A stretch of 64,000 nucleotides of DNA from Weimeria sp002480925 (GTDB lineage: Bacteria > Bacillota > Clostridia > Lachnospirales > Lachnospiraceae): assembly GCF_052064335.1 (NCBI RefSeq), contig NZ_JBQHVU010000001.1, forward strand, positions 1-64,000, read 5' to 3'. The notes under the pieces are model-generated. The model saw only the letters and a program-made list of their open reading frames with translations, searched no databases and was not told the DNA's origin. Below, in pieces: positions 1 to 8,487 of this stretch; the stretch's first letter is position 1; every line of letters begins with the position of its first letter. The position numbers were made by a program, and so were the translations under genes.

Positions 1-237
1 ACCTTTGTTTCTTTGATATATCTGTCCTATATCAAGGACCGGATGCAGAAAAACGAACTTTTTTCAAAGTACACCCTCCAGGGACTCCTGGATGAACTGG
101 ATGTTATCGAATGCTTCACTGAGCCAGGAAAAACACCAATTCAGGGCGAAGTCCTGAAAAAGCAGGAGGATCTGTATACAGCGATGGATGTTGCACCGTT
201 ATACGCAAAGCCTAGTGTGGAGACACCGGGAATTTAG
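1..237 (+). mobile_element. IS transposase, C-terminal fragment (IS4/IS1634-like)
   Basis: An open frame runs in from the left edge and stops at 235-237. It encodes the last 78 or so residues of a transposase. The stretch LYIKD-like/RMQKNELFSKYT followed by LLDELDVIECF and KKQEDLY is recalled from the C-termini of IS1634/IS4-group DDE transposases in Clostridia. The catalytic part lies outside the window. The stop is very close to where the alcohol dehydrogenase similarity on the other strand breaks off (about 233-242), so the right end of the element is probably there. Family assignment is from memory of the C-terminal pattern and is tentative. Confidence 0.6.
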
Positions 238-718
238 GATGAATGGAGTCGTTTGAAATGACGCAGGAATCGCTCATCTCCGAGCCTGCTGCTGCAAGAG
301 TAAGGATGCAGCCCTTTTTCAGGGATTTCGTGAAAGGCACCTTTTTGGTCTGCAGCTCCCATTCATCAATGCCGGGATTGGCTGCTCCATGGGCAATGGC
401 CTTGGAGGAATCCATGACAGAACCGCCTCCGACCGCCAGGACGAAATCGACCTTTTCCTTTATCGCTAGCTCGACGCCTTTTCTTACAAGCTCTATCGAG
501 GGATTGGCTCTTACACCGCCAAGCTCAACAAAGGGTATTCCCTCGCTTTTTATCGACTGTCGCACCTTATCGAGAAGGCCGCTCCTTTGGGCCGAGTGAC
601 CGCCGTAGTGGATAAGAACCTTGCCAGCGCCGAATTCCTTAAGATATTTTCCGACATTTTCTTCCTCGTTTTTACCGAAGTAGACCTTAGTCGGAATGTC
701 ATAGATGAAATTTTTCAT
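212..718 (-). pseudogene. Iron-containing alcohol dehydrogenase (BdhA/YqhD type), truncated
   Basis: The minus-strand frame starts at 718 with a good ribosome site (AGGAGG) and reads MKNFIYDIPTKVYFGK, then the NAD(P)-binding GGGSVMDSSKAIA motif and LTLAAAGSEMSDSCVISN. These are typical of butanol dehydrogenase-like group III alcohol dehydrogenases of about 385-390 residues. Only about 160 residues remain. After ISNDSI the sequence changes to unrelated residues and a stop, and the iron-binding His-rich half is missing. The break coincides with the end of the neighbouring transposase, so IS insertion is the likely cause. The lost 3' half may lie left of the window. The remaining product would lack the metal site and should be inactive. 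Confidence 0.8.
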
Positions 719-738
719 TGTAAAGACCTCCTGAAGTC

Positions 739-767
739 ATTATAATATTTGATGGTATCTTTGTGAA
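739..767 (-). promoter_or_regulatory. Promoter of the truncated alcohol dehydrogenase gene
   Basis: On the minus strand, TTCACA (762-767) and TATAAT (739-744) are 17 bp apart and lie upstream of the AGGAGG ribosome site and the ATG at 718. Layout fits a housekeeping sigma-A promoter. Confidence 0.6.
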
Positions 768-802
768 TAGTTGATTATTTTTTATGGAAAGAAAAGGATG
801 AA

Positions 803-1810
803 ATGGCTGCAATAAGATCGCTTGGCAAGGAAAGCCTTGATCCACAAAAGGTAAAAGAAGACAAAAAAAGCTGCAGGAGATTCGGGACATGCGGGGTCGG
901 AGACCTTGCCATCTATATGCCCGGGACTTTCTTTAACAGGAGACTCTATATACCTATATCATCTGTAAGTCATGTATATAAGAGGGTCGCCTATAGTAAG
1001 GCCGACGGGAAGGGGCTTCTCTCACCAGTGCTTTTTATTGTCGTAAGATATGATAAAGGACAGGAGAGGACCGCCTTTTTCAAGGACCTGCGGGAGGCCG
1101 ACAGGATGCTTGATGAAATAAAGCGGGTTGCACCTGCTATAGTGACTATGAGTCCCGCTGGAGAAAGAAATGCCAGAGAAAAGGCCAGAAGAGAGGAGGC
1201 TCTCAAGGAAAGAAAGCTCTCTGAAAGGGCTCTGAGATCCCTTAGACAGCTTTCAGGTGATAAGGATAAGCTTAAGAAAAGTCCTGTCCTCTATCAGGAT
1301 CTGGCAGGAATGGCCAGGATAAAGAGGAGGATGGACCTGATAAAGCCGGCCTACCAGTGGATAGTACTTATCCTTTTCCTTATCGGAGCAGCAGGCTTTA
1401 TAGCAGCCATAATGCTAAGGAGCAGCGGGCTTATTACACCGACAGCATCTGTAGTCGCCATGCTTATCTGTGCAATGATAATGATACTTATGATAAATAC
1501 AAGGATTCTTCCAGGTCCGGTTAAGAACAGGAGAAATGTGAACAGGGATTATGAGAAGGCAGTTTCTGATATGGAGCATTTCATCAGTGGCTTCGGTGAT
1601 TTCCATCTGCCAGCCATATATTCTCATCCGTTAGTTATCGATATGCTTACTCGTATAATAAGAGAGGGCAGGGCGGAGACTATAGAGGAGGCTCTTCTGG
1701 TCCTTAAGGAGGACCTTAAGGCGGCTGACAATACCAAGGTAGTAAGCCGTGAGGAGTATGAGGAAATAGTCACTGTAAAGCCGATGTTTACAGTCAGGGA
1801 TTATGAGTGA
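803..1810 (+). CDS. Conserved-looking hypothetical protein with two membrane helices
   Basis: The product has 335 residues and I do not recognise a family. The first 120 residues are soluble and contain a Cys pair region (SCRRFGTCG) and several beta-type segments (IYMPGTFFNRRLYIPISS) that suggest a small PH-like or regulatory domain. Residues about 135-180 are rich in Arg, Lys and Glu and probably helical. Two hydrophobic helices follow at about 186-207 and 214-234, then a soluble tail of about 100 residues. The ATG at 803 is preceded by an AAAGAAAAGGA ribosome site; two earlier ATGs are out of frame and stop quickly. It stands alone between the divergent dehydrogenase promoter and a terminator. 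Function unknown. Confidence 0.75.
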   Translation: MAAIRSLGKESLDPQKVKEDKKSCRRFGTCGVGDLAIYMPGTFFNRRLYIPISSVSHVYKRVAYSKADGKGLLSPVLFIVVRYDKGQERTAFFKDLREADRMLDEIKRVAPAIVTMSPAGERNAREKARREEALKERKLSERALRSLRQLSGDKDKLKKSPVLYQDLAGMARIKRRMDLIKPAYQWIVLILFLIGAAGFIAAIMLRSSGLITPTASVVAMLICAMIMILMINTRILPGPVKNRRNVNRDYEKAVSDMEHFISGFGDFHLPAIYSHPLVIDMLTRIIREGRAETIEEALLVLKEDLKAADNTKVVSREEYEEIVTVKPMFTVRDYE

Positions 1811-1835
1811 AAAAGTTTCATCAGACAGGTAAAAA

Positions 1836-1867
1836 GGGCTGTGCATTGCAATGATGCACAGCCTTTT
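1836..1867 (+). terminator. Rho-independent terminator after the two-helix membrane protein
   Basis: A perfect 10-bp stem (GGCTGTGCAT at 1837-1846 with ATGCACAGCC at 1854-1863), a 7-nt loop and a run of T follow the stop codon at 1810. Confidence 0.85.
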
Positions 1868-1891
1868 GTACAAAACACACCTGATTTACAG

Positions 1892-1944
1892 TTGAATTTT
1901 ATTCACTACAAGGGTAAAATTTATTTAATTAAAGGACCTTGTAG
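1892..1944 (+). promoter_or_regulatory. Promoter and inverted repeat upstream of cstA
   Basis: TTGAAT (1892-1897) and TAAAAT (1915-1920) are separated by 17 bp. An 8-bp perfect inverted repeat, CTACAAGG (1906-1913) and CCTTGTAG (1937-1944), brackets the -10 box and the predicted start of transcription, so it may be an operator rather than an RNA hairpin. The 60 or so bases after it are G/C-rich and could fold further. No known riboswitch was recognised. Confidence 0.4.
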
Positions 1945-2006
1945 CTTCCGGATGAGTCCCGGTAATGATCGGGGGTTACAGGAGAAAACAGAAAGAAGGG
2001 ATTTTT

Positions 2007-3602
2007 TTGGCAACTTTTATTATCGGACTCATTATCTTAGTCGGAGGCGGTGCGCTCTACGGACGCTTCTGCGAGAGAGTATTCGAACCTGACGACAGGG
2101 AGACTCCGGCCTATGCTAAGCAGGATGGGGTGGATTATGTCCCGATGGCTACCTGGAGGAACAGCCTGATAAACCTGCTGAATATCGCAGGAACAGGACC
2201 TATCTTAGGACCTATCCAGGGTATCCTGTTCGGACCTATCGCTTTTCTTGCGATTCCGATCGGAAACGTGATCGGAGGATCTATGCATGATTATTTCTCA
2301 GGAATGATCTGTACCAGGGACGGAGGACTTCAGATGCCTCAGTTCGTTTCCAGATATACTAACAAGGTGGTCTACATCCTCTATGATATATTCATCTGCA
2401 TACTCCTGCTTCTGGTCGGAGCTGTATTTATATATACTCCTGGTGATATCTTCAATACTCAGGTGCTTGGCAGAACAGGAGCAGCTACAGACTATGTGAC
2501 ATGGATAGTTTATACCTGCATTTTCGTATATTATCTTATAGCTACTGTATTCCCTATTGATAAGATAATCGGACGCATCTACCCGATCTTCGGAGCTATC
2601 CTTGTGGTATCGGCTGTAGGTATCTTTATTGCTGTATTTGCAAGGTCATATCCTCTTACCGATGTCTGGGGCAGCTGGAATACGCTAGGGCAGTTTGCCA
2701 AGGACGGAGGCTTTGATTACAGGGCCTTCTTCGGATCTGGCCCTCTTGCAGCTGACGGCCACCATTTCATACCTATCTTCTTCGTGACAGTGGCCTGCGG
2801 TATCCTGTCAGGATTCCATTCTACACAGACAGCCCTTATCTCGCGTACTATAAAGAGCGAGAAGAAGGGAAGGATAGTATTCTACGATATGATGATACTT
2901 GAGGGCTTTATCGCTATGTGCTGGGCTGCCGGAACAATGGCAATGATCAATATGGGAGCAAGCCACGGCGGAGTCACTATGATACTTGACAAGGCATCAG
3001 GGGCCTGGACCTTCAATGTATTATCAGCCGGAAAGCTTACAGCAGTAAGCGCGACCTCGGTAGTCGGAGTCCTCTGCAAGAATGCACTGGGACCGGTAGG
3101 CGGAATGATAGCTATCATCGGTGTTATCGTTCTTCCGATCACATCAGGAGATACAGCCTTAAGGTCGCTTCGTCTTACTATCACTGATTCATTCCATCTG
3201 AAGCAGGATAACAATGTAAGGAGAATCGGACTTGCTATACCGATATTTGCACTTGTCTATGCGATCCTTGTATGGGCCAAGCTTGATGCAAACGGCTTCA
3301 ATGTCCTCTGGAGATACTTCGCATGGTCCAACCAGATGATCTCCCTGTTTGCACTTGCAGGTATAACTATCTATATGTTTGAGAACAAGAAGGCAAGGTT
3401 CGCGTGGATGCCTATGATAGCAGGAGCCTTCTACTCCTTCGTTACATGCGCCTTCATCATGAATGCCCAGATAGGCTTCAGGCTTCCGTGGAATGGAGCA
3501 TATATCGTTTCTCTGATATGGACAGTATTATATGTAGGTCTTGTCCTTTTTGCCGGAAAGAAAAGAGCTTCTGCCGGGAAGCTTGACGCAGTGACCGCCT
3601 GA
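2007..3602 (+). CDS. cstA: Carbon starvation protein A family transporter
   Basis: A polytopic membrane protein of about 531 residues that matches the shorter clostridial CstA type throughout: LYGRFCERVFEPDDRETPAYAKQ, then NLLNIAGTGPILGPIQG and GNVIGGSMHDYFSGM. CstA-family proteins import peptides or pyruvate, usually when good carbon sources run out. The chosen start is the TTG at 2007 because GAAGGG lies 6 nt before it and family members begin at this point; an in-frame ATG at 1965 would add 14 residues but has no ribosome site. A strong terminator follows at 3631, so the gene is probably monocistronic. Substrate cannot be read from sequence. Confidence 0.9.
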   Translation: MATFIIGLIILVGGGALYGRFCERVFEPDDRETPAYAKQDGVDYVPMATWRNSLINLLNIAGTGPILGPIQGILFGPIAFLAIPIGNVIGGSMHDYFSGMICTRDGGLQMPQFVSRYTNKVVYILYDIFICILLLLVGAVFIYTPGDIFNTQVLGRTGAATDYVTWIVYTCIFVYYLIATVFPIDKIIGRIYPIFGAILVVSAVGIFIAVFARSYPLTDVWGSWNTLGQFAKDGGFDYRAFFGSGPLAADGHHFIPIFFVTVACGILSGFHSTQTALISRTIKSEKKGRIVFYDMMILEGFIAMCWAAGTMAMINMGASHGGVTMILDKASGAWTFNVLSAGKLTAVSATSVVGVLCKNALGPVGGMIAIIGVIVLPITSGDTALRSLRLTITDSFHLKQDNNVRRIGLAIPIFALVYAILVWAKLDANGFNVLWRYFAWSNQMISLFALAGITIYMFENKKARFAWMPMIAGAFYSFVTCAFIMNAQIGFRLPWNGAYIVSLIWTVLYVGLVLFAGKKRASAGKLDAVTA

Positions 3603-3630
3603 TCACTTCGTAAATCAGTAGACATATACG

Positions 3631-3662
3631 GGTCACTGCGCTATGTCGCGGTGGCCTTTTTG
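3631..3662 (+). terminator. Terminator of cstA
   Basis: GGTCACTGCG (3631-3640) pairs with CGCGGTGGCC (3647-3656) over 10 bp including two G-T pairs, with a 6-nt loop and TTTTT directly after. Confidence 0.8.
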
Positions 3663-3684
3663 CTTTATTTTGAAAGGAAAACTT

Positions 3685-4608
3685 ATGGATCAGATGATCA
3701 GGTTTCTAAGGGAAGAGGGAGTGTCGGACGGGATATTATCAGATGTGGAGGCCTTCAGGAAATTCTATAAGCTAAGTCCAGGTATGGAGAAAAGGATCCC
3801 TGCTTCACAGTACAATTATTACGGGACCGATGTCTGGGAGGAGGCACTTTCTACTATACTTGCCGGAGAAAACCTTCTCCTTTCAGGCCCCAAGGCTACA
3901 GGGAAAAACGTGCTAGCAGACGGCCTTTCAAGGGCCTTTGGACGTCCTCAGTGGGATATTTCACTCTATATAAATGCAGATGCGGCTTCACTTATAGGCA
4001 CAGATACATTTAAAGACGGCGAGGTGTCACTGAGAAAGGGCCCGATCCTTAAATGCGCCGAGGAGGGAGGCTTCGGAGTCCTCGATGAGATAAATATGGC
4101 AAAGAATGAGTCGCTTGCTGTCCTGCATGCAGCCCTTGATTTCAGAAGGGTAATAGATGTTCCGGGCTATGAGAGGATAGAGCTTAGTGAGGCCACACGC
4201 TTTATAGGTACAATGAACTACGGCTATGCAGGAACAAGGGAGCTTAACGAGGCCCTGGCCTCACGCTTTATGATAATACAGATGCCTGTTATAAGTGAGG
4301 ACAACCTTAAGCGACTTATAGCATCTAAGTTCCCTGAGCTTAAGGATGATTATACAGCCCAGTTTGCAGAGCTTTTTACAGAGATAAGAAAGAAGTGCGA
4401 GGGGGGAGAGATCTCTTCAAAATCCCTTGACCTGAGGGGGCTTTTGTCAGCCATAGAGATGATGAAAAGGGGACTTGAGGTAGATAAGGCTCTTTCACTT
4501 GGGATAGTTAACAAGTGCTTTGATGCCTATGAGAGACAGCTTGTATCTGATATGATACAGGTGAGATTCCCGGGGAATCTGGATAGTGGGAAGGTATTTA
4601 AGGCCTGA
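3685..4608 (+). CDS. MoxR-type AAA+ ATPase
   Basis: The protein has 307 residues and a single AAA+ domain. Walker A is GPKATGKN at about residues 67-74 (Asn replaces the usual Ser/Thr, as in some of this subfamily) and Walker B is GVLDEINMAKN at about 128. FIGTMNYGYAGTRELNEALASRF is a typical MoxR/CbbQ/NorQ sensor region. The ATG at 3685 has a GAAAGGA ribosome site; a possible earlier start at 3643 would lie inside the cstA terminator and is rejected. It overlaps the next gene, a VWA protein, by one base. Such pairs act as metal-insertion or complex-remodelling chaperones; the client here is unknown. Confidence 0.88.
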   Translation: MDQMIRFLREEGVSDGILSDVEAFRKFYKLSPGMEKRIPASQYNYYGTDVWEEALSTILAGENLLLSGPKATGKNVLADGLSRAFGRPQWDISLYINADAASLIGTDTFKDGEVSLRKGPILKCAEEGGFGVLDEINMAKNESLAVLHAALDFRRVIDVPGYERIELSEATRFIGTMNYGYAGTRELNEALASRFMIIQMPVISEDNLKRLIASKFPELKDDYTAQFAELFTEIRKKCEGGEISSKSLDLRGLLSAIEMMKRGLEVDKALSLGIVNKCFDAYERQLVSDMIQVRFPGNLDSGKVFKA

Positions 4609-6371
4609 TGAAGATTACTGATTTCGAGAAAAAGCGGGCCTCGAATCTGATCTGGAACGGAGCTCATGATTACTCGGCCGAGGTCGGATTCAGGGTCTAT
4701 GACAAGGAGGGGAAGGCTGATATCTACTGGAATACGATAGTAGGGATCATACACAGGAGATATGACTGGGATAGTCTTATGGACTATTACAATTCCTTTG
4801 ATGAAAAGATAAATCAGTCTGTCTATCAGAGCCTGTTCTGGATAGGACTTGAAAACGGAGCTTTTTTAAAGGAAAGAAATCTTCGTCCGGCTCTTTCTGA
4901 TCTGAGAAGGGCCTATGCTTCTGATGCCTTAAAGCTTTCGACAGGCAATACTGATTTCGAGGATTCGGCCGGACAGAGGCTTTTAGCTATCACACGTGGA
5001 CATTTAAGGAGATGCATGGGCCTTGATGCAGCCCTCCCTGACCAGGTCGATATAAAGCTTCTTGATGCTATAGAGCTGCCCGGTGAGCTTGATACTAAGG
5101 GATCAATAGAGCGGATAGATAAGACTCTTAAAACATTTTTTCCATACACCAGCGGCCCACACAGGAAAACCTTTCTTGACAGATTTTATCTGATAACTTC
5201 TGTTCCTTCACTTTTCTTTAGAAAAAGGAGGAGTGCTTATGATGATGGCCTTGACCACCTCTCATTCGGCCTTGGAGAAAAGGCTGTCTCCTCCGGTAAG
5301 ATCGATCAGAGTCATATTTCAGTCAGCTTTGCAAAATATACGACTCAGACTGATCAAGGGATGAAGGAATACATAAGGGAATACTTTGGTAAGGCAGCTT
5401 TTACAGAGACAGAGACCAGGGACCTTGAAAAGCGCTACTGCAGGGGAAACCATCAGGACGTAAGGCTCTTTTTCACGAGAGGAGAAGATATTGGCGAGCC
5501 GGGCAAGGAGAGCTTTGCCACAAAAATGCACAAAAAGGCCCTGAGGCAGGCAGAGATCAATAAAAAAACATACAAGGACAATGAGGCGCTTAACAGGATA
5601 CAGATAGATAAGCTTACTGAGAGAATCAGGAATTCGCTGCTTGTCAGGATGGAGGACCAGAGCATAGGTGCAAGGTCCGGTAGGATCAGACCAGAAAAGG
5701 TATGGAGAGCCATGCTTTTAAATGATGACAGGATCTTTAAAAAGACAATTCCGGGTGATCAGGGAAATCTGTCAGTGGATCTGCTTCTTGACGGCTCGAC
5801 CTCCCAGGTCAGGAGGACTGAGATAGTCTCAGCTCAGGGCTACATGATTGCTGAGGCTCTCAGCAGATGCGATATTCCTGTAAGGGTAGCTTCATTTTGC
5901 TCAATTTCCGGATATACTGTCTTTACCATCTACCGGGACTACAGCGAAAAGGATAAAAATACTGAAATATTCAGATTTTCGACGAGTGGAGCCAACAGGG
6001 ACGGGATAGCAGTAAGGGTTGCTGCCGGACTGATGAGCGGACCCGTTCCATCGGGGCTTGAGGAGAACCATGCGGATCACAGGATTCTTATTATCCTTTC
6101 TGACGCTACTCCCAATGATATGATAAAGATCAGGACTTTTGACGGAGACTACAGGAATTATGCTGCAGAGACCGGAGTAAAAGATACTGCAGAGGAAGTG
6201 CATCAGGCAAGGCTTGACGGGATAAGTGTGCTGTGCGTATTTACAGGAGAGGACCGGGCTCTTCCTGATGTAAGAAGGATATACGGGCAGGATTTTACCA
6301 GAATAAGGGATCTCAATATGTTTTCGGATGCGGTAGGCTCCATGCTGTTAGACCGTATCGCAGGCTATTGA
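4608..6371 (+). CDS. VWA-domain protein partner of the MoxR ATPase
   Basis: A 587-residue protein with a VWA fold in the C-terminal third. The metal-ion adhesion motif is LLLDGSTSQ at about residues 393-401 (DxSxS), and ILIILSDATPND supplies the later acidic residue. The N-terminal two thirds are alpha-helical and charged, in the manner of NorD/CobT-like VWA proteins. Its ATG overlaps the TGA of the ATPase gene, showing translational coupling. MoxR and VWA proteins usually form one chaperone machine that loads metal cofactors or remodels a client complex. No client gene (nitric oxide reductase, chelatase or dehydrogenase) is adjacent. Confidence 0.82.
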   Translation: MKITDFEKKRASNLIWNGAHDYSAEVGFRVYDKEGKADIYWNTIVGIIHRRYDWDSLMDYYNSFDEKINQSVYQSLFWIGLENGAFLKERNLRPALSDLRRAYASDALKLSTGNTDFEDSAGQRLLAITRGHLRRCMGLDAALPDQVDIKLLDAIELPGELDTKGSIERIDKTLKTFFPYTSGPHRKTFLDRFYLITSVPSLFFRKRRSAYDDGLDHLSFGLGEKAVSSGKIDQSHISVSFAKYTTQTDQGMKEYIREYFGKAAFTETETRDLEKRYCRGNHQDVRLFFTRGEDIGEPGKESFATKMHKKALRQAEINKKTYKDNEALNRIQIDKLTERIRNSLLVRMEDQSIGARSGRIRPEKVWRAMLLNDDRIFKKTIPGDQGNLSVDLLLDGSTSQVRRTEIVSAQGYMIAEALSRCDIPVRVASFCSISGYTVFTIYRDYSEKDKNTEIFRFSTSGANRDGIAVRVAAGLMSGPVPSGLEENHADHRILIILSDATPNDMIKIRTFDGDYRNYAAETGVKDTAEEVHQARLDGISVLCVFTGEDRALPDVRRIYGQDFTRIRDLNMFSDAVGSMLLDRIAGY

Positions 6372-6487
6372 CCCAGCCCCCTCACACCTCGCACCTCGCA
6401 CCTCACACCTCTCACACCTCACATCTCTCACACTTCGCACCTCACACCTCTCACACCTCGCACCTCACACCTCACACCTCTCACCTT
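6372..6487 (+). repeat. Low-complexity CACACCTC/GCACCTC tandem tract
   Basis: About 110 bp made almost only of 7-8 bp units of the type CACACCTC, CGCACCTC and CTCACACC. It fills the gap between the VWA gene and the mutL promoter. A related tract occurs at 23184-23246, and its complement at 22775-22792 and 23142-23159. Confidence 0.85.
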
Positions 6488-6498
6488 TTACTATGATA

Positions 6499-6528
6499 TT
6501 GTAAAAACATCTCCTCTGGTGCTATAAT
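6499..6528 (+). promoter_or_regulatory. mutL promoter
   Basis: TTGTAA (6499-6504) and TATAAT (6523-6528) with an 18-bp spacer. The mutL ATG at 6539 begins only 10 nt after the -10 box, so the transcript should have a 5' leader of about 4 nt and no ribosome site. Confidence 0.65.
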
Positions 6529-6538
6529 AAATCCCGTT

Positions 6539-8461
6539 ATGAATGAGATAAAGGAACTTGACCAGAGAGTAATAGATAAGATAGCTGCCGGAGAGGTCGT
6601 AGAACGCCCGGCATCAGTTGTGAAGGAGCTTGTGGAAAACTCCATTGATGCCGGCTCGACTGCCATATCAGTAGAGATAGAGGGTGGCGGGATAGACCTG
6701 ATAAGGGTAACTGACAATGGAAGCGGCATAGCTTCGGATCAGATAGAGCTTGCCTTTACCAGGCATGCGACAAGCAAGATAAGAAGTGATGAGGAGCTTA
6801 AGAGCATAAGCTCACTTGGTTTCCGTGGTGAGGCCCTGTCCAGCATAGCTGCGGTTTCAAAGACAGAGGTATTTACCAAGGGATCTGATCAGATGGCCGG
6901 TGCATACTGCCGTATCGAGGGCGGAGTCATAAAGGAAAAGGCGCAAAAGGCGGCTCCTGATGGGACTACCTTTATTGTCAGATCCCTTTTTTACAATACG
7001 CCTGCCAGACGTAAGTTCCTGAAAAGTCCGGTGACAGAGGGTAACTATATAAGGGAGCTTATCGAGAAGCTTGCTATATCGCATCCTGAGATAGCCTTCA
7101 AATTCCGTTCCAATAAGGCGGATAAATTCATTACTGTAGGAGACGGCAAGCTTTTAAATGCCGTATACTGCGTATATGGCAGGGGTATTGCTGCCCATCT
7201 GTTAGAGCTTGATACAGAGGCTTGCGGTATCAGGATAAGAGGCTTCATAGGAAAGAGCGAGCTTAACCGCGGCAACAGGACAATGGAGATATTCTTCGTT
7301 AATGAAAGGCTTGTGAAGAGCAATATCCTTTCAAAGGCCATAGAGGATGGAGGTGAAGGATATGTGATGAAGCATCAGTATCCCTTTGCCATCCTCTTCA
7401 TTGATCTTGACAGATCGCTTGTGGATGTAAATGTACACCCGGGAAAACAGGAGGTCAGATTCATGGACGAGCCTGCTGTTTATCAGGCTCTTAGTCAGGC
7501 TGTCCATGATGCCTACCATAGAGGGGATATGGAAAGAAGCACTGGCGATCTGGAGGAAAAAAGTGCCTTTGCCCCTGAGCTTGCCAGAGCAGATGAAAGC
7601 AGGCCAAAAAGCGCACCGGAGCCATTTGAAAAGGACAGGCTGCAGCAGATAAAGGAAAGTATAAGAGAGCAGATCAGTAAGGATTCTCCTTATGAAAGAA
7701 AGTATGACAGAAAAGAGGTCGATTCCTTTCTTTGTGAGCATAAGGGAGACTATACAGACGAGTCAAAGGAGAAAAGCGACAGGGAATTCCTTTCCGGAGA
7801 CAATGGCCAGATATCACCTGAGAGGAGGGATATCCTGGATAGGAGCTTCGAGCAGTCCTCTTTTATTTCAAAGGATTCTATAGAAAATCACAGACTTATA
7901 GGGCCTGCCTTTGATACCTACTGGATATTTGAATATAATGATGCGCTTTATCTTGTGGACCAGCATGCAGCCCATGAGAAGGTAAATTACGAGAGGCTTA
8001 TGAGGGGGCTATCTGATCAGACAATGACCTCAGAGAGTATTTCGCCGCCTATTATAATGACCCTTACAGTCCAGGAAAAGCAGGCGGTTTCTGAACATAT
8101 AGATGCATTCGAGGAGCTTGGCTTTCGGATCAGTGATTTCGGAGAAAGGGAGGTCGCACTGGAGGCAGTCCCGGGTAATCTCTTCGATATAGACCCGGAG
8201 GAGCTCTTTACCAATGTGCTAAGCGATATAGATTCCTGGAACAAAAGCGGCCTGCCACGGATAGTCAGGGAGAGGATAGCGACTATTGCCTGCAAGGCCT
8301 CGGTAAAGGGAAATCAGAGGATCTCTGCCAGGGAGATGGAGCATCTTTTTGTCGAGATGATGAAGGCCGATGAGCCCTTCCACTGTCCACATGGAAGACC
8401 TACAGTGATAAGGCTTACAAAGGCTGAGATAGACAGACGCTTCAAGCGGATAGTCGGATAA
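6539..8461 (+). CDS. mutL: DNA mismatch repair protein MutL
   Basis: A 640-residue MutL. The GHKL ATPase motifs are all present near the N-terminus: ELVENSIDAG, DNGSGI and SLGFRGEALSSI. The C-terminal domain has the endonuclease motif DQHAAHEKVNYE and later ACKASVKG and CPHGRP, so it is of the nicking type found in bacteria without MutH. A variable charged linker of about 130 residues joins the halves. It nicks the new strand after MutS finds a mismatch. mutS follows 26 bp downstream with the same orientation. No ribosome site is visible before the ATG, which fits the very short predicted leader. Confidence 0.97.
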   Translation: MNEIKELDQRVIDKIAAGEVVERPASVVKELVENSIDAGSTAISVEIEGGGIDLIRVTDNGSGIASDQIELAFTRHATSKIRSDEELKSISSLGFRGEALSSIAAVSKTEVFTKGSDQMAGAYCRIEGGVIKEKAQKAAPDGTTFIVRSLFYNTPARRKFLKSPVTEGNYIRELIEKLAISHPEIAFKFRSNKADKFITVGDGKLLNAVYCVYGRGIAAHLLELDTEACGIRIRGFIGKSELNRGNRTMEIFFVNERLVKSNILSKAIEDGGEGYVMKHQYPFAILFIDLDRSLVDVNVHPGKQEVRFMDEPAVYQALSQAVHDAYHRGDMERSTGDLEEKSAFAPELARADESRPKSAPEPFEKDRLQQIKESIREQISKDSPYERKYDRKEVDSFLCEHKGDYTDESKEKSDREFLSGDNGQISPERRDILDRSFEQSSFISKDSIENHRLIGPAFDTYWIFEYNDALYLVDQHAAHEKVNYERLMRGLSDQTMTSESISPPIIMTLTVQEKQAVSEHIDAFEELGFRISDFGEREVALEAVPGNLFDIDPEELFTNVLSDIDSWNKSGLPRIVRERIATIACKASVKGNQRISAREMEHLFVEMMKADEPFHCPHGRPTVIRLTKAEIDRRFKRIVG

Positions 8462-8487
8462 GGGACACTTATTGAAAGGAAAGCCAT

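Noticed and set aside
1965..2006. ATG at 1965 as the start of cstA
   Set aside because: No ribosome site, and the extra 14 residues do not resemble CstA; TTG 2007 has GAAGGG at the right distance.
1921..2006. Riboswitch before cstA
   Set aside because: G/C-rich folds are possible, but no known aptamer core was recognised and the inverted repeat straddles the predicted transcription start.
3643..3684. Longer N-terminus for the MoxR ATPase
   Set aside because: The added codons lie inside the cstA terminator; ATG 3685 has a GAAAGGA site.
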